Positions 1 through 9,298 of a stretch of DNA of 64,000 nt are shown here, piece after piece. Each line of letters opens with the position of its first letter. The stretch's first letter is position 1. Where the stretch lies: positions 1 to 64,000 of the forward strand of contig NZ_JAQFWP010000035.1 in assembly GCF_027706745.1 (NCBI RefSeq). Reading direction: 5' to 3'. Position numbers and translations under genes: made by a program. The notes under the pieces are model-generated. The model was not told the DNA's origin. It ran no database searches and saw only the letters and a program-made list of their open reading frames with translations. This stretch comes from Nocardiopsis suaedae. GTDB lineage: Bacteria; Actinomycetota; Actinomycetes; Streptosporangiales; Streptosporangiaceae.

Positions 1-57
1 CTAGGACGCCGCCCTCTCAAGGCGGTAACGGCGGTTCGAATCCGCTCGGGGGTACCA
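1..57 (+). tRNA. tRNA-Glu (CTC), 5' end outside the window
   Basis: The anticodon arm has a five-pair stem around the loop CTCTCAA, which places anticodon CTC (Glu) at loop positions 34-36. The T arm with TTCGAAT, the 3' acceptor strand and an encoded CCA end at 57 are all present. The 5' acceptor strand and part of the D arm lie before base 1. A rho-independent terminator follows directly. Confidence 0.93.
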
Positions 58-62
58 GGAGG

Positions 63-92
63 AGCCCGGACTCATCGCGAGTCCGGGCTTTT
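63..92 (+). terminator. Rho-independent terminator after tRNA-Glu
   Basis: An 11-bp perfect stem (AGCCCGGACTC, 63-73, with 79-89) has a 5-nt loop and is followed by a T run. It lies 5 nt after the CCA end of the tRNA. Confidence 0.9.
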
Positions 93-253
93 CGCATGTC
101 CGGCGCGGCAGCGTCCCCCGCGTGACGGTGTGTCCCCCGCGCGACGGTGTGTGCCGCGGATCACCCTCCCCTCCCGTCACGGCCCGGCGGGCCGCCGTGT
201 CCCCCTTGTCGACGAACCGCCTCCAGCGATCGACGACGAAAGGCAGGCGCCCC

Positions 254-700
254 ATGAAGCGCGTCACCGTCCGGGACCAGATCCCCGAGATCTACGGCAA
301 GATCCTCGAGGTCGGCCCCGAACTGCAGAAGATCCTCGGCGACACCCTGGCCGAGCTGGTGAAGCTGCGCGTCTCCTACATCAACGGGTGCGCGTTCTGC
401 ATCGACAAGCACACCGCCGACGCGCTGGAGCGGGGCGAGTCGCGGCAGCGCCTCTTCCTGCTGGCCGCGTGGCGGGAGGCCCCCGCCCACTTCACCGACG
501 CCGAACAGGCGGCGCTGGAGCTGGTCGACCAGGTCACCCGCCTGGGTGAGCACGGGGTGAGCGAGGAGGCCTACGCGGGGGCCGCCGAGCACTTCGACGA
601 GCGGGAGACCGCGGCGCTGATCCTGGCCGCCGCGCACATGAACCTGCTCAACCGGGTCGCCATCACCACGCACCTGCACCCGCCGCGGCGGCGCTCCTGA
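254..700 (+). CDS. AhpD-like / carboxymuconolactone decarboxylase family protein
   Basis: This 148-residue protein belongs to the CMD/AhpD fold. The sequence shows the redox motif C46-A-F-C49 followed by H53 and preceded by E34, the usual arrangement of AhpD-type peroxidase partners, and the length fits. Members act in the cytosol as alkylhydroperoxidase-like thiol enzymes. The ATG at 254 has a modest AAAGG about 10 nt upstream; the open frame extends to 122 but the family similarity begins at this Met. It is convergent with the tetR gene, with only 10 nt between stops. The specific substrate is unknown. Confidence 0.85.
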   Translation: MKRVTVRDQIPEIYGKILEVGPELQKILGDTLAELVKLRVSYINGCAFCIDKHTADALERGESRQRLFLLAAWREAPAHFTDAEQAALELVDQVTRLGEHGVSEEAYAGAAEHFDERETAALILAAAHMNLLNRVAITTHLHPPRRRS

Positions 701-710
701 CCGCAGGCGG

Positions 711-1382
711 TCAGGCGCCCTCGGAGATCCGGGCCACCAGGGCCCGGGTCTCCACCTCCCCGGCGCCCGCGGCGCCGGTCATCGCCAGCAGCTGGTCGAG
801 CAGCCAGTCGGCCAGCTCCTCGGCCGGCATCGTGCGCTCGCGCAGCCAGATCAGCACCGCCGACTCCACCGCCGAGATCCAGCACCGCAGCGCGAGCCGC
901 ATCCGCGGCCCGGGGGCGCCCGCCCCCGACCGTTCCACCAGCAGGTCCAGGACCTGCCCGCGCACCTCGTCGATGACCGACTCGGTGCTCTCCGTGGCCA
1001 CCATCGACCCGCCGCGCAGCAGCGCGGTGTAGGCCGGGGCGTAGGCGTCGGCGAAGGCGATGAACTCCCGCAGCGCGGCGCGCAGCTGTTCGAGCACCGG
1101 CAGGTCGGGCGGCGGCACCAGACGGGGGGCCAGCTCGTCCACGGCGGTGCGCAGCGCCGCCTGCCGCAGCTCGGCCATGTTCGGGAAGTACCGGTACACC
1201 AGGGCGCGCGACACGTCCGCCGCCTCGGCCACGTCCTCGGGGGCCACCTCGTCGGGCGGGCGCCGGGCGAACAGCTCCAGGGCGGTGCGGATGAGGTCCT
1301 CGCGCCGCCGGTGGGGGGCCATTCGGCGGGGGCGCCGCCCCGCTCCGCGCCCCCCGCCGCCCGCGCGCTCGCTGCTGACCAT
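711..1382 (-). CDS. TetR family transcriptional regulator
   Basis: The 223-residue protein has an Arg-rich N-terminus and a TetR helix-turn-helix at about residues 27-75, including the typical VSRALVYRYFPN recognition-helix region. The C-terminal ligand domain is variable. It is the last gene of a run read leftward behind an EphD-like enzyme, a di-iron protein and a flavin reductase, so it probably regulates that operon (inference). The ATG at 1382 has a TACGGT hexamer 7 nt upstream, suggesting its own leaderless promoter inside the 23-nt gap after the reductase. A downstream ATG at 1322 is an alternative start. Confidence 0.85.
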   Translation of the reverse strand: MVSSERAGGGGRGAGRRPRRMAPHRRREDLIRTALELFARRPPDEVAPEDVAEAADVSRALVYRYFPNMAELRQAALRTAVDELAPRLVPPPDLPVLEQLRAALREFIAFADAYAPAYTALLRGGSMVATESTESVIDEVRGQVLDLLVERSGAGAPGPRMRLALRCWISAVESAVLIWLRERTMPAEELADWLLDQLLAMTGAAGAGEVETRALVARISEGA

Positions 1383-1405
1383 GGTCCCGACCGTACCGGG
1401 CGGGG

Positions 1406-2461
1406 CTACAGGTCGACGACGAGTCGGCCGCCGTCCGTCCGGGACACGCACAGCGCGACGGTGTCGTCCGTGCCGCTCAGCAGCGGCACCCGGCAGGTCC
1501 CGCAGAAGCCCTGGCGGCACGAATAGGCGACGTCCGGGACGGCGTCGCGCACGGCGTCCAGAGCGGAGCGGTCGGCGGGGACCGTCAGCACCCGCCCGCT
1601 GCGCGCGAGCTCCACTTCGAAGGGGACGCCGCCGCGCACCGGCGGCGGGGAGAACCGCTCCCAGAAGAACGGCAGCGACGGGTGGTCGGGCAGCGCGCTG
1701 CGCACGGCGTCGATCATCGGCGGCGGCCCGCAACAGTAGACGGCGGTCCCGGCCTCGGGGGCGCCCAGCAGCTCCGCGCCGCCCGGCACCCCGTCGGCGT
1801 CGTCGGAGCGCACCTCCACGGTCCCGGAGGGCGAGGACGGCAGCTCGTCCAGGAACGGCAGCGCGGCGCGGCTGCGGCCGGTGTAGACGAGCCGGAACGG
1901 TGCTCCCCGCCGCGCCGCCGCCTTGGCCATCGGCAGGATCGGGGTGATGCCGATGCCCCCGGCGATGAATACGTAGCGGTCGGCGCGCGCGAAGGGGAAG
2001 GCGTTGCGGGGGCCGCGCACCGCCACCCGCGCCCCTGGTTCGAGCGCGTGAACCTCGCCCGAGCCGCTGCCGCCGGGGATGCGCCGCACGGCGATGCGGT
2101 AGCCCGCCCGGTCGGCCGGGTCGCCGCACAGGGAGTACTGGCGCACCGCGCCGGAGGACAGCACCAGGTCCAGATGCCACCCGGGCTGCCAGGGGCGCAC
2201 GGGGCTGCCGTCCTCGGGCTCTAGGCGCAGGGCCGCCACGTCCTCGGCGGGACGGTCGACGGCGGCCACCCGCATGGGCAGCTCCCGTCCGGCGCCGCTC
2301 GCGCCGCCGTCGGGGTACTTGGCGCCGCCGAGGCGGGCCATGACCGGTTGCAGGCCGTTGAGGAGCCGTTCCAGGCCCCGGAAGAAGGGGTCGGGGCGGT
2401 CCCGCCCGGCGAGGTCCCTGGGGAAGGGCGGGTCCGCGTATCTTCGGCTGCTGTGCTTCAC
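1406..2461 (-). CDS. Ferredoxin-NAD(P) reductase-type oxidoreductase with C-terminal [2Fe-2S] domain
   Basis: This 351-residue protein combines an FAD-binding barrel (RQYSL, residues 107-111), a nucleotide-binding domain (GGIGITPIL at 168-176, and YCCGPPPM) and a plant-type [2Fe-2S] domain with C315-x4-C320-x2-C323 and C338. This is the phthalate-dioxygenase-reductase layout, which passes electrons from NAD(P)H to an oxygenase. It lies 15 nt after a ferritin-like di-iron gene, so that protein is the likely electron acceptor (inference). The GTG start at 2461 has GAGGGG upstream. Confidence 0.88.
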   Translation of the reverse strand: MKHSSRRYADPPFPRDLAGRDRPDPFFRGLERLLNGLQPVMARLGGAKYPDGGASGAGRELPMRVAAVDRPAEDVAALRLEPEDGSPVRPWQPGWHLDLVLSSGAVRQYSLCGDPADRAGYRIAVRRIPGGSGSGEVHALEPGARVAVRGPRNAFPFARADRYVFIAGGIGITPILPMAKAAARRGAPFRLVYTGRSRAALPFLDELPSSPSGTVEVRSDDADGVPGGAELLGAPEAGTAVYCCGPPPMIDAVRSALPDHPSLPFFWERFSPPPVRGGVPFEVELARSGRVLTVPADRSALDAVRDAVPDVAYSCRQGFCGTCRVPLLSGTDDTVALCVSRTDGGRLVVDL

Positions 2462-2475
2462 GTACCGGCCGCCCC

Positions 2476-3360
2476 TCAGTGCTCGGCGGCGCGCGCGGCC
2501 GGGGACACGGCGAGGTAGGCAACGGCCTTGGCGGTCGAGCCGACCTGCGAGGGGTGGAAGCGCGGCTTGAAGTACTCGGGGACCGACCGCGCAAGCCGCC
2601 ACAGGTTGGGGGTGGTGCCCTGCCGCCCGGTACGGAGGATGTCGCGCCAGCGGGGTTTGAGGCGCCCCTTGGTGACCGGGTCGGCGGCCATCAGGAACCG
2701 CACGCCGCGCACCCACAGGGCGAACAGCGCGCCCGTGGACACGACCATCGCCAGCGCGCGGCGCCGGTAGTCCCCGTCCACGTGCATGAACAGGTCGAAG
2801 GCGACGGCCCGGTGCTCGACCTCCTCGGCGCCGTGCCAGCGCAGCAGGTCGAGCATCACGGGGTCGGCCCCGGCCCGGTCGAGGGCCTCGGCGTCGAGCA
2901 CCCACTGCCCCAGCACGGCGGTCATGTGCTCGATGCCCGAGACCAGGGCCAGCCGCGTCATCAGCCACGATTCGGCCTTGGCGCCGGTGAGGCCGCGGTC
3001 GCCCAGCAGCCGCCGGAACATCCAGGCGATCTGGGAGACGTAGGGGGAGGGGTCGAGCCCGTGGGCGTCCATGTGGTCGAGGACCCCGGCGTGGGCCTCG
3101 GCGTGCATGGCCTCCTGCCCGATGAAGCCGAGCACGTCCTCGCGCAGCCGCTCGTCGCGGATGTAGGGCAGGGCCTCCTTGAAGACTTTGACGAACCAGC
3201 GCTCGCCTTCGGGCAGCAGCAGGTGCAGCACGTTGATCGTGTGTGTGGCGAACGGGTCGCCGGGGATCCAGTGAAGGTCCATGCGCGTCCAGTCGAATTC
3301 GACGTCGCGCGCGTGCAGCACGATGTGCTCGGGCTCGTCTTCAGGGGCGTCGGAGGTCAT
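2476..3360 (-). CDS. Ferritin-like di-iron protein of the 'metal-dependent hydrolase' (PF10118) family
   Basis: The 294-residue protein matches a family annotated as predicted metal-dependent hydrolase. Residues suited to a four-helix di-iron site are visible: E62, E83-A-M-H86, E144 and E180-V-E-H183, that is E..ExxH..E..ExxH. The adjacent [2Fe-2S] flavin reductase suggests oxygen-dependent chemistry rather than hydrolysis; that is inference. ATG at 3360 has a strong GAGGAAGG site. The gene starts 11 nt after the EphD-like stop and ends 14 nt before the reductase start, consistent with one operon. Confidence 0.8.
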   Translation of the reverse strand: MTSDAPEDEPEHIVLHARDVEFDWTRMDLHWIPGDPFATHTINVLHLLLPEGERWFVKVFKEALPYIRDERLREDVLGFIGQEAMHAEAHAGVLDHMDAHGLDPSPYVSQIAWMFRRLLGDRGLTGAKAESWLMTRLALVSGIEHMTAVLGQWVLDAEALDRAGADPVMLDLLRWHGAEEVEHRAVAFDLFMHVDGDYRRRALAMVVSTGALFALWVRGVRFLMAADPVTKGRLKPRWRDILRTGRQGTTPNLWRLARSVPEYFKPRFHPSQVGSTAKAVAYLAVSPAARAAEH

Positions 3361-3371
3361 GGGGGCCTTCC

Positions 3372-5096
3372 TCAGGACAGGGGGGACAGGCGGGCGGCGG
3401 CGCGCAGGGCGGCGGGGGCCAGGCGCGACAGGGCCAGCCCGGCGCGGGCCTCGGAGGTGACGGGGAGGACTTCGGGGGCGCGGTCGACGGCGTCGGCGAT
3501 CTCCCGGGCGGCGCGCTCGGGGGTGAAGCCGCGGCGGCGGTAGAGCCGGTTCAGGCGGTCGCGCGTGGAGGAGGCGGACCCTGCGCCGCTGAAGGTCGTC
3601 GTGGAGATGATGTTGGTGTTCACCAGCCCGGGGCACACGGCGGTGACCCGGATGCCGTGCTCGGCCAGCTCCCCGCGCAGGCACCGGCTCAGCATCAGTA
3701 CGGCCGACTTGGTGGACGCGTAGGCGGGGTAGGCGCGCGAGGGCAGGTAGGCAGCGGCGGAGGCGGTGTTGAGGATGCGCCCGCCCACGCCCTCCTCGAT
3801 CATCATCGGGGCGAAGGCGCGGCAGCCGTTGACCACGCCCCACAGGTTGACGTCGATGGCGCGCCGCCAGTCGTCGGGGGCGGTGTCCAGGAACGTGCCG
3901 CCGACCCCGATCCCCGCGTTGTTGTTGCCGGTGTCGGGCACGCCGTGCTCGGCGCGCACCCGTTTGGCGAACTCCTCGACGGCGGCGGTGTCGGCCACAT
4001 CGACCTGGTAGGCGGCGGCACCGGGACCGGTGCGGGCGGCCTGTTCAGCGGTGCGCTCGGCCGCGCCGCCGTCGATGTCGGCGCAGACCACGCGGGTGCC
4101 GCGGGCGGCCAGCTCCAGGGCGGTGGCGCGGCCGATGCCGCTGCCCGCGCCGGTGACCACGGCCAGGGGGCCGCGGCCCGGTGCCCGCTCCTCCTCGGTG
4201 TCGGCGACCAGTTCGCGCACCCGTCCGGCGACCACGCCGGGCCGTGAGCGCGGGATCCAATGCCCTCCGGCCACGCGGTGGAAGCGGAAGTCCTCGCACC
4301 ACTGGGCGGCGGAGGACTGGGCGCTTTCGAGCATGAACAGCTCGTGCGTGGGGGCGAGCAGCTGCACGGGAACGGAGGTGCGGCGCTCCTGCGGGCGCAG
4401 CAGCCGGTCGCGCATGTTCACCCGGTACAGCTCCAGGCCGTTCAGCTGGTTGCGCAGCAGGCGCCGCTCCCTGGGCGGGCGGCCCTTCGGCGGGCCGACG
4501 CGCTCCAGCGCGCGCATGGCGGCCCCGCCGATCCCGGTGAGCCAGGCGAACTCGGGCGCCCAGGGCAGGTGGAAGAAGCCGATATAGGCCGAGCGCAGCG
4601 CCTCGTCGGCGACCTCCGCCAGCGCGCGCGGGCTCGGGCGCAGCCGGGAGCGCAGCCAGTGCGCCGCGTGGTCCAGGCAGGGCCCCGAGACGGAGGTGTA
4701 GGAGGCGAACAGGCGCGCGTGGCGCTCCTCGGTGACGGTGTGCCAGGCGGCGAGGGAGCCCCAGTCGTGGGCGAGCAGGTGTACGGGGCGGTCGGGGCTC
4801 GCGGCGGCGGCGACCCGGGCCAGGTCGTCGGCGAGGCGGTCCAGGGCGTACCCGGACCGCTCGCGCGGCGCGGGGGAGGCGCCGGCGCCGCGGACGTCGT
4901 AGACGACGACGTGGTGGTCGGCCGCCAGGTCGGCGACGACGCCCTCCCAGACCGAGGAGTCGTCCGGGTAGCCGTGGACGCACAGCACGGTGGGCGCGGC
5001 CGGGTCGCCGTAGGAGCGCGCCGCGAGCGCGAGTCCGTCCCCGGTGGGGACGGAGAAGCGCGTGGCGGTGGTGCCGGTCACATCAGTGCGAGACAT
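3372..5096 (-). CDS. ephD: EphD-like alpha/beta hydrolase - short-chain dehydrogenase fusion
   Basis: Residues 1-300 form an alpha/beta hydrolase with HGYP at 41-44, nucleophile D111 in HDWG and H279 in GGHW, as in epoxide hydrolases. Residues 305-574 form a short-chain dehydrogenase with TGAGSGIG (315-322), NNAG (392-395), S446 and Y459-x3-K463. The same order and about the same length occur in mycobacterial EphD, which acts on lipids, so the symbol is used by analogy. It is first in a four-gene operon with di-iron and reductase genes. A TAACAT hexamer ends 6 nt before the ATG, indicating leaderless transcription. Confidence 0.85.
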   Translation of the reverse strand: MSRTDVTGTTATRFSVPTGDGLALAARSYGDPAAPTVLCVHGYPDDSSVWEGVVADLAADHHVVVYDVRGAGASPAPRERSGYALDRLADDLARVAAAASPDRPVHLLAHDWGSLAAWHTVTEERHARLFASYTSVSGPCLDHAAHWLRSRLRPSPRALAEVADEALRSAYIGFFHLPWAPEFAWLTGIGGAAMRALERVGPPKGRPPRERRLLRNQLNGLELYRVNMRDRLLRPQERRTSVPVQLLAPTHELFMLESAQSSAAQWCEDFRFHRVAGGHWIPRSRPGVVAGRVRELVADTEEERAPGRGPLAVVTGAGSGIGRATALELAARGTRVVCADIDGGAAERTAEQAARTGPGAAAYQVDVADTAAVEEFAKRVRAEHGVPDTGNNNAGIGVGGTFLDTAPDDWRRAIDVNLWGVVNGCRAFAPMMIEEGVGGRILNTASAAAYLPSRAYPAYASTKSAVLMLSRCLRGELAEHGIRVTAVCPGLVNTNIISTTTFSGAGSASSTRDRLNRLYRRRGFTPERAAREIADAVDRAPEVLPVTSEARAGLALSRLAPAALRAAARLSPLS

Positions 5097-5121
5097 GGCG
5101 TCATGTTAAACAAAGTGTCAA
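5097..5121 (-). promoter_or_regulatory. Promoter and possible operator of the ephD operon
   Basis: On the minus strand TAACAT (5108-5103) ends 6 nt before the ATG of ephD, as in the other leaderless genes here. Immediately upstream sits TTGACACTTTGTTTAAC, an AT-rich imperfect inverted repeat in otherwise GC-rich DNA. It lies between the -10 and the expected -35, a typical place for a TetR operator; the operon's own TetR is the obvious candidate (inference). Confidence 0.45.
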
Positions 5122-5180
5122 TAAGGGGCCAGGGGGTGGGGCGCGATTCCGTTCCGCGCACCTTGGGCAGGAATGGGGAC

Positions 5181-6338
5181 ATGCGAGCGCGACCGCGGGC
5201 GCTGCGGGCCGCATCGGCCCTCCTCGTCCTCATGGCCGCCCCGGCCTGCGCGGGCGGGGGCGGTGAGCCGCAGGAGGCGGACGGCCCCGGCGGCGCGTCG
5301 GGCACCGGCCCGTCCGCCACCGGGGAGCAGGGGCGCCTGGTCCCGCCGGGCGAGCCGGAGACCCTGGCCACCGGGCTGGAGGTGCCCTGGGAGATGGAGT
5401 TCCTGCCGGACGGGTCGGCCCTGGTCAGCGAGCGCGACTCGGGGCGCGTGCTGCGCGTCGACGCCGACCCCGGCACCGAGTCCGAGGAGGTCGGCACCGT
5501 CGAAGGGGTGGGCCCCGGCGGCGAGGGCGGGCTCCTGGGCCTGGCGGTGGAGCCGGGGGCCGACGGGGACGGCGGGGACGGCGGGGACGTGTTCGCCTAC
5601 TACACGGCCGACACGGAGAACCGGATCGTGCGCATGTCCTACACGCCCGGGGAGGGCCTCGGTGAGCAGGAGGTCATCGCCGACGGCATCCCCAAGGCGC
5701 GGTTCCACAACGGCGGCCGGATCGAGTTCGGGCCGGACGGCATGCTGTACGCGGGCACGGGCGACGCCGGGCAGAGCGGACTGGCCCAGGACACGGACTC
5801 GCCCGCGGGCAAGATCCTGCGGATGACCACCGACGGCGACCCGGCGCCGGACAACCCGTTCGACAACCTCGTCTACAGCTACGGCCACCGCAACGTGCAG
5901 GGGCTGGCCTGGCACGGCAACGTGCTGCTGGCCACCGAGTTCGGCCAGGACACCTGGGACGAGGTGAACGCGGTGCGGCCCGGCGGCGACCACGGGTGGC
6001 CCGGCGTGGAGGGCGAGGGCGGCGGCGAGGGCCAGGTGGACCCGCTGGTGGTGTGGCGCCCCCCGGAGGCGTCCCCGAGCGGGGCGGTGGTGGCCGCGGG
6101 CTCGCTGTGGGTGGCGGCGCTGCGCGGCGAGCGCCTGTGGCGGCTCCCGCTGACCGGCGATCCGGAGGACCCGGTGGGCGAGCCGGAGGCGCTGTTCACC
6201 GGCGAGTTCGGCCGCATCCGCGACGTGGCGGCCGAGCCGGGCGGCGGGGCGGTGTGGATCGCCACCAGCAACCGCGACGGCCGGGGCGACCCGGCCGCCG
6301 ACGACGACCGGATCATCCGGATCCCCCTGGGGGAGTGA
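5181..6338 (+). CDS. PQQ-dependent sugar dehydrogenase-like lipoprotein
   Basis: This 385-residue protein starts with a basic, hydrophobic signal region ending in APAC (C at about residue 23), a weak lipobox, so it is probably exported and lipid-anchored. The body matches the soluble aldose sugar dehydrogenase (glucose/sorbosone dehydrogenase) six-bladed propeller: LEVPWEMEFLPDG, GGEGGLLGLA, FHNGGRIEFGPDGMLY and YGHRNVQGLAW are characteristic. Such proteins oxidise sugars using PQQ, although many actinobacterial members are untested. ATG at 5181 has AGGAATGGGG upstream. It is divergent from ephD. Confidence 0.85.
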   Translation: MRARPRALRAASALLVLMAAPACAGGGGEPQEADGPGGASGTGPSATGEQGRLVPPGEPETLATGLEVPWEMEFLPDGSALVSERDSGRVLRVDADPGTESEEVGTVEGVGPGGEGGLLGLAVEPGADGDGGDGGDVFAYYTADTENRIVRMSYTPGEGLGEQEVIADGIPKARFHNGGRIEFGPDGMLYAGTGDAGQSGLAQDTDSPAGKILRMTTDGDPAPDNPFDNLVYSYGHRNVQGLAWHGNVLLATEFGQDTWDEVNAVRPGGDHGWPGVEGEGGGEGQVDPLVVWRPPEASPSGAVVAAGSLWVAALRGERLWRLPLTGDPEDPVGEPEALFTGEFGRIRDVAAEPGGGAVWIATSNRDGRGDPAADDDRIIRIPLGE

Positions 6339-6350
6339 AGTGGGCCCCGG

Positions 6351-6917
6351 TCAGGCGATGCCGCTGCAGTCGAGGGGCGCGGTGAAGGGGTCGGGCAGGT
6401 GGAGGATCCCCTCAGGGGAGGGGCGGGTCTGCTTGCGGTAGACCCCCGCCTGCGGCTCTTCGAAGAGGGTCCATCGGCCGTCGTCGATGTCGATGAGCAG
6501 GTAGGCGGGGGCCTCTCCGAGCGCGTACCCGCGCAGCTTCTTCACCCTGTCGGTGTCCGCGTTGCTGGGAGAGGTGACCTCCACGGCCAGAGCGGCGACG
6601 TGAGAGGGGAACTTCCAGCGCTTCTCTTCGAGCATCGGCTCCGGGAGGAGGACGAGATCGGGGATGTAGCGCTCCCCGGTCGCTCCGATGGTGAGCGTCG
6701 CGTGCTGGACCGCCAGGTATCCGGGAGCGAGGTCCTTCAAGGCGTCCTGGAGGAGACTCGTGATCCTGAGGCGGGGGCCCAGGGGGGTAGGCGACACGAC
6801 CAGATTCCCTTCGATGATCTCCACCCGGAAGCCGTCGGGTGGCGTGAAGGTGTCGGCGACCTCCTGGAGGTCGAACGACGCGCCTTGGAACGGCACCTCA
6901 GGAAGTGGTGCGGCCAT
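6351..6917 (-). CDS. Uma2 family (DUF820) PD-(D/E)xK nuclease-like protein
   Basis: The 188-residue protein has the Uma2 pattern: IPDLVLLPE with a catalytic-type Asp, AVEVTSPSN with a catalytic-type Glu, then D-x-x-K-x-x-x-Y (DRVKKLRGYA). This is a restriction-endonuclease-like fold, very common as single genes in actinomycetes and of unknown function. ATG at 6917 has GGAGGT about 9 nt upstream. It stands alone, convergent with the sugar dehydrogenase with 12 nt between stops. Confidence 0.87.
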   Translation of the reverse strand: MAAPLPEVPFQGASFDLQEVADTFTPPDGFRVEIIEGNLVVSPTPLGPRLRITSLLQDALKDLAPGYLAVQHATLTIGATGERYIPDLVLLPEPMLEEKRWKFPSHVAALAVEVTSPSNADTDRVKKLRGYALGEAPAYLLIDIDDGRWTLFEEPQAGVYRKQTRPSPEGILHLPDPFTAPLDCSGIA

Positions 6918-7024
6918 CGGCCTGACCTCCTATGTCGAACCGTCGGTCGTGACGCTAACAGGCGCCTTCCAGGTTAGTCCGGCGTTTCGCCGAATCCCAG
7001 GCACCCGGCCCCGGGCGGTGCCCC

Positions 7025-7756
7025 CTACATCCCCTCGGTGTGGTGCAGGGCCTCGGTGATCTTCTCGGAGGCGGCCGTCACGGCCGGGGCGTGCAGGCGG
7101 CCGGGGGAGCGGGTCAGGCGCTCGATGGGGCCCGACACCGAGACCGCCGCGATCACGCGGCCCCCGGGGCCGTGGATGGGGGCCGACACCGACGCCACGC
7201 CCTGCTCGCGCTCGCCCACGCTCTGGGCCCAGCGGCGGCGGCGCACCTGGGTCAGGCTCTGCGCGGTGAAGTGCGCCCCGCGCAGGCTCCGGCGGATGCG
7301 GTCGGCGTCTTCCCAGGCCAGCAGGATCTGCGCGGCGGACCCGGCGTTCATCGGCAGCTCGCTGCCGACCGGCACCGTGTCGCGCAGGCCGCTGGTCCGC
7401 TCGGCGGCGGCCACGCACACCCGCACGTCGCCCTGGCGCCGGTAGAGCTGGGCGCTCTCCCCGGTCAGGTCGCGCAGCTGGGCCAGGACCGGGGTGGAGA
7501 CCGCGAGCAGCCGGTCCTCCCCGGTGGCGATGGACAGCTCGCCCAGGCGCGGGCCGAGCACGAACCGACCCTGGCTGTCGCGGGCCACCATGCGGTGCCG
7601 CTCCAGGGCCACCGCCAGCCGGTGGGCGGTGGGCCGGGCCAGGCCGGTGATCCGGACGAGCTGGGCCAGCGACGCCGGCCCCGATTCCAGGGCGTCGAGC
7701 ACGGACATCGTCTTGTCCAGGACGCCGACGCCGCTCGATGGGCTAGAGTTGTCCAT
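7025..7756 (-). CDS. ndgR: IclR family regulator NdgR, divergent from leuCD
   Basis: The 243-residue protein begins MDNSS and continues with GVGVLDK and a winged helix reading [16 protein letters not shown], closely resembling streptomycete NdgR as I recall it. The C-terminal half is the IclR ligand domain. NdgR controls leucine and other amino-acid genes in Streptomyces and sits divergently from leuC, as here. The ATG at 7756 is chosen from that N-terminus. Relative to the Streptomyces protein as I remember it there is a small duplication (SSPSS) near the start. It probably regulates leuC and itself from the 97-bp intergenic region. Confidence 0.92.
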   Translation of the reverse strand: MDNSSPSSGVGVLDKTMSVLDALESGPASLAQLVRITGLARPTAHRLAVALERHRMVARDSQGRFVLGPRLGELSIATGEDRLLAVSTPVLAQLRDLTGESAQLYRRQGDVRVCVAAAERTSGLRDTVPVGSELPMNAGSAAQILLAWEDADRIRRSLRGAHFTAQSLTQVRRRRWAQSVGEREQGVASVSAPIHGPGGRVIAAVSVSGPIERLTRSPGRLHAPAVTAASEKITEALHHTEGM

Positions 7757-7853
7757 GGCTTGATATTGCCGTCTCGATATGTGGAATGCAAATCCGTTCG
7801 GGGCGGGTGTCGGCCGCTGTCCGCGCACCGCCGAGACGCGAGGAGGCGTCGCC
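7757..7853. promoter_or_regulatory. ndgR-leuC divergent regulatory region
   Basis: The region contains a locally AT-rich stretch with two GATAT repeats at 7762-7766 and 7776-7780, next to the ndgR start. On the minus strand CAATAT ends 6 nt before the ndgR ATG, a possible leaderless -10. AGGAGG at 7841-7846 is the leuC ribosome binding site. NdgR binding here is inferred from known leuC regulation in Streptomyces. Confidence 0.5.
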
Positions 7854-9251
7854 ATGGCCCGCACGATGGCCGAGAAGGTCTGGGAGGAGCACGTCGTCCG
7901 GCGTGCCGAGGGCGAACCCGACCTGCTCTACATCGACCTCCACCTGGTCCACGAGGTCACCAGCCCCCAGGCGTTCGAGGGCCTGCGCCTGGCCGGGCGG
8001 AGCGTGCGCCGCCCCGACCTCACCGTCGCCACCGAGGACCACAACGTCCCCACCGAGAACGTGTTCGGCCCCATCGCCGACAAGGTCTCGCGCACCCAGA
8101 TCGAGACGCTGCGCAAGAACGCCTCGGAGTTCGGCGTGCGGCTCTTCCCCATGGGCGACATCGACCAGGGCATCGTCCACGTGGTGGGACCGCAGATGGG
8201 CCTGACCCAGCCGGGCATGACCATCGTCTGCGGCGACAGCCACACCAGCACCCACGGCGCCTTCGGCGCGCTCGCCTTCGGCATCGGCACCAGCCAGGTC
8301 GAGCACGTGCTGGCCACCCAGACGCTGCCGATGGCGCCCTTCAAGACCATGGCGGTCACGGTGGAGGGACAGCTGCGGCCCGGGGTGACCGCCAAGGACA
8401 TCATCCTGGCGGTCATCGCCGAGATCGGCACCGGCGGCGGGCAGGGCTACGTCATCGAGTACCGGGGCGAGGCCATCAGGTCGCTGTCGATGGAGGCCCG
8501 GATGACCGTGTGCAACATGTCCATCGAGGCCGGAGCGCGCGCGGGCATGATCGCCCCCGACGCGACCACCTTCGACTACATCAAGGGCCGCCCGCACGCC
8601 CCGCAGGGCGCGGACTGGGACGCCGCCGTCGCGCACTGGGAGGACCTGCGCACCGACGAGGACGCCGGGTTCGACCACGAGGTGGTGCTGCGGGCCGAGG
8701 ACATCTCGCCCTTCGTCACCTGGGGCACCAACCCCGGGCAGGGCGTGGCGCTGGACGCGGCGGTGCCCGCGCCCGCGGACTTCGACGACCCGAGCGCGCG
8801 CGCCTCCGCGGAGAAGGCCCTGGCCTACATGGACCTGGAGCCGGGCACGCCGATGCGCGACATCGCGGTGGACACGGTGTTCCTGGGGTCGTGCACCAAC
8901 GGCCGGATCGAGGACCTGCGCGCCGCCGCCGAGGTCATCCGGGGCCGCAAGGTCGCCGACGGCGTGCGGATGATGGTGGTCCCCGGCTCCATGCGGGTCA
9001 AGGAGCAGGCCAACGCCGAGGGGCTGGGCGAGGTGTTCACCGCCGCCGGGGCCGAGTGGCGCGAGGCCGGGTGCTCCATGTGCCTGGGCATGAACCCCGA
9101 CCAGCTCAAGCCGGGCGAGCGCAGCGCCTCCACCTCCAACCGCAACTTCGAGGGCCGCCAGGGCAAGGGCGGCCGCACCCACCTGGTCTCGCCGCTGGTG
9201 GCCGCGGCCACCGCGGTGCGCGGCACGCTGTCCTCGCCCGCGGACCTGTAG
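7854..9251 (+). CDS. leuC: 3-isopropylmalate dehydratase large subunit
   Basis: This 465-residue aconitase-family protein isomerises 2-isopropylmalate to 3-isopropylmalate in leucine synthesis, together with LeuD. The [4Fe-4S] ligands are C347 (in GSCTNGR) and C407/C410 (in GCSMCLGMN). The motifs TEDHNVPT and [13 protein letters not shown] are typical. The ATG at 7854 follows a perfect AGGAGG. leuD starts 47 nt downstream, probably in the same transcript, and ndgR is divergent upstream. Confidence 0.98.
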   Translation: MARTMAEKVWEEHVVRRAEGEPDLLYIDLHLVHEVTSPQAFEGLRLAGRSVRRPDLTVATEDHNVPTENVFGPIADKVSRTQIETLRKNASEFGVRLFPMGDIDQGIVHVVGPQMGLTQPGMTIVCGDSHTSTHGAFGALAFGIGTSQVEHVLATQTLPMAPFKTMAVTVEGQLRPGVTAKDIILAVIAEIGTGGGQGYVIEYRGEAIRSLSMEARMTVCNMSIEAGARAGMIAPDATTFDYIKGRPHAPQGADWDAAVAHWEDLRTDEDAGFDHEVVLRAEDISPFVTWGTNPGQGVALDAAVPAPADFDDPSARASAEKALAYMDLEPGTPMRDIAVDTVFLGSCTNGRIEDLRAAAEVIRGRKVADGVRMMVVPGSMRVKEQANAEGLGEVFTAAGAEWREAGCSMCLGMNPDQLKPGERSASTSNRNFEGRQGKGGRTHLVSPLVAAATAVRGTLSSPADL

Positions 9252-9298
9252 CCGGGCCCCACCGACGACGGCGACGACGGAAGCGAAAGGCTCAGAGC

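Noticed and set aside
5116-5121. TTGACA on the minus strand as the -35 of ephD
   Set aside because: It is only 7 nt from the likely -10 TAACAT, and a 17-nt spacing would put the -10 on the start codon. It fits better as part of an operator.
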